Positions 22,387 to 25,230 of a stretch of DNA of 25,230 nt are shown here, one piece after another. A program made the position numbers and the translations under genes. Origin of the DNA: DAOPZC01 sp035353175 (lineage in GTDB: Bacteria > Verrucomicrobiota > Kiritimatiellia > RFP12 > UBA1067); assembly GCA_035353175.1 (NCBI GenBank), contig DAOPZC010000065.1, forward strand, positions 1 to 25,230, read 5' to 3'. Numbering within the stretch: position 1 is the first letter of the stretch; each line of letters starts with the position of its first letter. The notes beneath the pieces were generated by a model. That model saw nothing but the letters and a program-made list of their open reading frames with translations. It had not been told where the DNA came from and did no database searches.

Positions 22387-24267
22387 TCAGGCTTTCGCCA
22401 TGAGCGCCGCCACCAGCTGCGTGAACCGGTGCGGATTCTTCAGGGCCGATCCTTCTCCCAGCAGCGCCTGCCCGAATAGGAGCTCGACGTAGTCGGCCAG
22501 CGCCGGATCCTCTTTGTCGGCCTCGTACATCGCCTTCATCCGCTTGAGCAGGGCGTGGTCGGGGTTGAGTTCCAGCGTGCGCAGCTGCTTCGGCACGTCT
22601 TGGTGCATGGCGCGCATGAGGCGCTCCATGCTGGCGTTCATCGCGTGCTCATCGGCCACCAGGCAGCAGGCGGAGTCGGTCAGGCGCGGCGACAGCCGGA
22701 CCTCGCCGACCTCTTCCTTCAGGCGCTCTTTGATGAAGGCCGTCAGCGGCTGATAGTCGCCTGCCGCGGTCTCCAGCTTTTTCTTGGATTCGGCCTTCTC
22801 TTCGTCTGTGCCCAGCTCGAGATTGCCCTTGTCGACCGCCACCAGCTTCTTGCCCTCGAACTCCCGCAGGTTGTCCACGACCCACTGGTCGATCGCGTCC
22901 GTGAAGAAGAGCACGTCGTAGCCGTGCTTGACCACCGCCTCGATGTGCGGCGAATGCCGGACCGTCTCGAGATCTTCGGAGATCAGGTAGTAGATGTCCT
23001 TTTGGGTCTCCGGCATGGCTTCGACATACTGTTTGAGCGACGCCAGCGTGCTCCCCTCACTCTTCGCGGAGCGGAACATCAGCAAGCCTTTGAGCTTGTC
23101 GGAGTTCTCGTAATCGAAGTGCAGCCCTTCTTTCAGGACGCGGCCGAACGATTCATAGAAAGCGGTGTAGTCTTCGGGCTTGTCTTTCATCATCTCGGCG
23201 AGGGTCGCCAGAATCTTGCCCGTGATGTTGCTCTTGATCTTGCGGATCACCGCGTCGTCCTGCAGCATTTCGCGCGAGACGTTGAGCGGCAGGTCGCTCG
23301 ATTCCACCACGCCTTTCACGAAGCGCAGGTACTCGGGCAGCAGCAGGTCGAAATCGGCGCCGATGAACACGTTGCGCACGTAGAGGCTGAGCCCGTGCTT
23401 CTTGTTGGGCATGAGCAGGTCGAACCCCGCCTCTTTCGGCAGGAACAGCAGCGCCTTGAACTCGATCGCGCCTTCGACCGACATGTGGATCGTTTTGAGC
23501 GGCGCGTTCTGATCGTGCGTGAGGTGCGTGTAGAAGCGGTTGGTGTCCTCTTCCGTCAACTCGCTCTTGGCGCGCTTCCACAGCGCCTTCATCGTGTTCA
23601 GCGGCTGGACGTCTTCTTTGGGCGACTCGCCCTTTTCGCCGAAGCGGATCGGGTATTCGATGAAATCCGAATACCGCTTGACCAGCTCATGGATCCGCCA
23701 CTCGCTCAGATACTCGTCCATCCCCTCGCGCAACTTGAGCACGATGGTGGTGCCGGGCTTATCGCGTGCGGCATCCTCGATCGTGTAGGTGCCGTCGCCC
23801 GTGGAGACCCACTTGAACGCCTTCTGCCCTTCGCCCCGCTTAAGCGTGATGACCGTCACGGACTCGGCGACCATGAACGCCGCATAGAACCCCACGCCGA
23901 ACTGGCCGATGAGCTCCGGGGCGTTGGCTTGAGCCTTCTCCTTCAGCGTCTCCATGAACGCTTTGGTGCCGGAATTGGCGATCACGCCGAGATTCTTGTC
24001 CAGCTCCTCCTCGTTCATGCCGATGCCGTTGTCGGTGATCACCAGCGTCTTGTCTTCCTGATCGGCGACGATGTCGATCTTCCACGCGGGCGCATCCGCG
24101 ACGAGCGACTTGTCGGTCAGCCCGAGATACTGCGCGCGGTCGATGGCGTCCGACGCGTTGGAGACCAGCTCGCGCAGAAAAATCTCTTTTTTCGAGTACA
24201 GCGAGTGAATGACCAGATCCAGCACCTGCTGGATTTCAGCCTTGAAACTATGGGTTTTCTTGCTCAT
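22387..24267 (-). CDS. htpG: Molecular chaperone HtpG (bacterial Hsp90)
   Basis: ATP-dependent dimeric chaperone, 626 residues, the usual bacterial length. The GHKL ATPase domain has RELVSNASDA (E33 catalytic, N37 for Mg2+), DNGIGM with D79 contacting adenine, and GQFGVGF at 121-127 in the lid. The middle domain has VFIGADFDLLLPEYLRFVKGVV and the arginine-bearing LNVSREMLQ; the C-terminal dimerisation domain ends the protein, with no eukaryotic MEEVD tail. The start at 24267 has a GGAAAG-type ribosome site ~11 nt upstream. The gap to the upstream YugP gene is 51 nt, without a clear promoter, so the two may share a transcript. Confidence 0.97.
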   Translation of the reverse strand: MSKKTHSFKAEIQQVLDLVIHSLYSKKEIFLRELVSNASDAIDRAQYLGLTDKSLVADAPAWKIDIVADQEDKTLVITDNGIGMNEEELDKNLGVIANSGTKAFMETLKEKAQANAPELIGQFGVGFYAAFMVAESVTVITLKRGEGQKAFKWVSTGDGTYTIEDAARDKPGTTIVLKLREGMDEYLSEWRIHELVKRYSDFIEYPIRFGEKGESPKEDVQPLNTMKALWKRAKSELTEEDTNRFYTHLTHDQNAPLKTIHMSVEGAIEFKALLFLPKEAGFDLLMPNKKHGLSLYVRNVFIGADFDLLLPEYLRFVKGVVESSDLPLNVSREMLQDDAVIRKIKSNITGKILATLAEMMKDKPEDYTAFYESFGRVLKEGLHFDYENSDKLKGLLMFRSAKSEGSTLASLKQYVEAMPETQKDIYYLISEDLETVRHSPHIEAVVKHGYDVLFFTDAIDQWVVDNLREFEGKKLVAVDKGNLELGTDEEKAESKKKLETAAGDYQPLTAFIKERLKEEVGEVRLSPRLTDSACCLVADEHAMNASMERLMRAMHQDVPKQLRTLELNPDHALLKRMKAMYEADKEDPALADYVELLFGQALLGEGSALKNPHRFTQLVAALMAKA

Positions 24268-24318
24268 GGGTCGTGTGTTCTTTCCGTTTGTTCAGATCAT
24301 GCGAAGTTCATTCGCGAT

Positions 24319-25011
24319 TCAGTCGCGATCGCGGTTGCCGCCCAGCAGACCGGCCCGGTACAGGAAATACAGCAGCGACATCAGCGAGCTGATCGCCGCC
24401 GCCAGATAGGTCAGGAACGCCGCGTTGAGCACGCGCCCCGCCTCGCGCTCTTGTCCGGGCGAGACGATGCCCGCCATCACCAGATGCTGTTTGGCGCGGG
24501 CGCTGGCGTCCCATTCCACCGGCAGCGTCACCAGCGCGAAGAGGAAGGCGACCGCGAACAGGGCGCATCCGACATAGAGCAGCGGCCGGAACATGAAGCC
24601 CGCGGCAAACACGTAGAAGGCGAACATGCTGCTGAAGTTGGTCGCCGGCACGAGGACGGTCCGCAGCACCAGCGGCGCGTACTGGCTGGCGTGCTGCAGG
24701 GCGTGCCCCGCCTCGTGGCAGGCCACGCCGACCGCCGCCAGCGAGTCCGACCGGTAGACGTCCGGCGACAGGCGCAGCACCTTTTTGGACGGGTCGTAGT
24801 GGTCCGACAGGAACCCCTGCGTCTCTTCCACCGCCACGTCGAAGACGCCGTTGCTGCGCATCATGCGCTCTGCCGCCTGCGCGCCGGTCATGCCGGAATA
24901 GGAGCGCACGCGCGAATACCGGCTGAAGGTGGTTTTCACCGTCAGGGAGGCCAGGCCCGCCAAAATCAGGCCGGGCAGCATAATCAGGAAATAGACAGGA
25001 TCGAAAAACAT
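24319..25011 (-). CDS. yugP: YugP-type membrane zinc metallopeptidase
   Basis: A 230-residue membrane protein of the neutral zinc metallopeptidase family to which B. subtilis YugP belongs. An N-terminal membrane helix (about 5-25) is followed by TGAQAAERMMRSNGV, SDHYDPSKKVLRLSPDVY and the zinc-binding HEAGH motif (CHEAGHALQHA, about 98-108). Two more hydrophobic segments (around 130-165) contain LVTLPVEWDASARA, typical of the family, and a C-terminal membrane helix (LTYLAAAISSLMSLLYFLY). Natural substrates are not established. AAAGGGG 7 nt upstream supports the start. Its downstream neighbour is htpG, which may hint at membrane-protein quality control; that is inference. Confidence 0.92.
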   Translation of the reverse strand: MFFDPVYFLIMLPGLILAGLASLTVKTTFSRYSRVRSYSGMTGAQAAERMMRSNGVFDVAVEETQGFLSDHYDPSKKVLRLSPDVYRSDSLAAVGVACHEAGHALQHASQYAPLVLRTVLVPATNFSSMFAFYVFAAGFMFRPLLYVGCALFAVAFLFALVTLPVEWDASARAKQHLVMAGIVSPGQEREAGRVLNAAFLTYLAAAISSLMSLLYFLYRAGLLGGNRDRD

Positions 25012-25119
25012 CGTCGCACCCCTTTCTTCACGGTGTCCGTCAGGCTGAAAAGACAGGTCCGGAAAAGCCTTGTCCGCGTGTCGTTATTCGGGACTTGGAC
25101 GCCGTCGAAAATGGGCCAT

Positions 25120-25149
25120 AGTTTACTAAAAAGAGCCTGACTTAAACAA
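25120..25149 (-). promoter_or_regulatory. Weak candidate promoter for yugP-htpG
   Basis: On the minus strand TTGTTT (25149-25144) and TAAACT (25125-25120, 4 of 6) are 18 nt apart, giving a leader of about 100 nt before yugP at 25011. The region 25012-25176 holds no other feature I can support. Confidence 0.35.
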
Positions 25150-25176
25150 GGGGGTTGTTGGGGCAGGCAAGCGGGC

Positions 25177-25230
25177 CGCGTTGCCTCACAATTCATGACA
25201 CCGAAACAGAAAAGGTTCGGGGAGCGCGAC
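25177..25230 (-). repeat. Right copy of the 54-bp perfect inverted terminal repeat
   Basis: Exact reverse complement of 1-54. Sequence just inside the two copies (55 onward, and 25176 leftward) is unrelated, so the repeat boundary towards the unique region is the same in both copies. An ATG inside this copy opens a 70-codon minus-strand frame, which I do not consider a gene. Confidence 0.9.

Noticed and set aside
20721..22403. 560-codon plus-strand frame over the PBP gene
   Set aside because: Shadow of a class B PBP with intact catalytic motifs on the other strand.
22555..25140. 861-codon plus-strand frame across htpG and yugP
   Set aside because: It is antisense to two well-supported genes; composition is typical of a shadow frame.
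1..25230. Circular element (plasmid or phage) suggested by matching ends
   Set aside because: The end repeat is inverted, not direct, so it does not close a circle, and the gene content is chromosomal.

Overview
The window is a GC-rich bacterial chromosomal segment made almost entirely of recognisable genes with little intergenic space. The likely source is a member of the PVC group (Verrucomicrobiota, Kiritimatiellota, Lentisphaerota or a relative). This is an inference from three things: a Tat-exported Gfo/Idh/MocA oxidoreductase paired with a secreted HEAT-repeat plus F5/8-type-C protein, an N-type ATPase, and the general gene content. There is no rRNA or other phylogenetic marker here to settle it.

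Layout. (1) At 1-54 there is a repeat that recurs exactly, inverted, at 25177-25230. (2) At 188-8734 (+) a short-form alpha-glucan phosphorylase is followed after 26 nt by a complete nine-gene N-type ATPase operon in the diagnostic order atpD-C-Q-R-B-E-F-A-G. It has no atpH; the b subunit carries a C-terminal delta-like domain, and the c subunit has the two-carboxylate signature. (3) At 8808-9555 (+) a CrcB/Fluc fluoride channel is paired with a DUF190 protein. (4) At 9636-12961 (-) a Tat-signal oxidoreductase and a secreted HEAT-repeat/discoidin protein form a two-gene unit, with an operator-like palindrome in its candidate promoter. (5) At 13211-19430 (+) there is a near-consensus promoter, a leader with a terminator-like hairpin, then nusA-infB-rbfA-truB-ribF, a translation and RNA-maturation operon. 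(6) At 19441-25011 (-), reading right to left, are a YugP-type membrane zinc peptidase, HtpG (Hsp90), a penicillin-binding transpeptidase and a SEDS (FtsW/RodA) glycosyltransferase. The last two overlap by ATGA and form a peptidoglycan polymerase/crosslinking pair.

The ATPase operon would couple ion flow to ATP hydrolysis or synthesis; the c-subunit residues fit Na+ or H+ coupling and cannot decide between them. The nusA operon starts from the best promoter in the window and may be self-limited by the hairpin in its leader.

I found no CRISPR array, defence island, prophage, tRNA, rRNA or transposase gene. I do not see a clearly new multi-gene system. The most unusual items are the perfect 54-bp inverted repeat at the two ends, the terminator-like structure in the nusA leader, the two-carboxylate c subunit with a b-delta fusion, and a few motif substitutions in CrcB and RibF.
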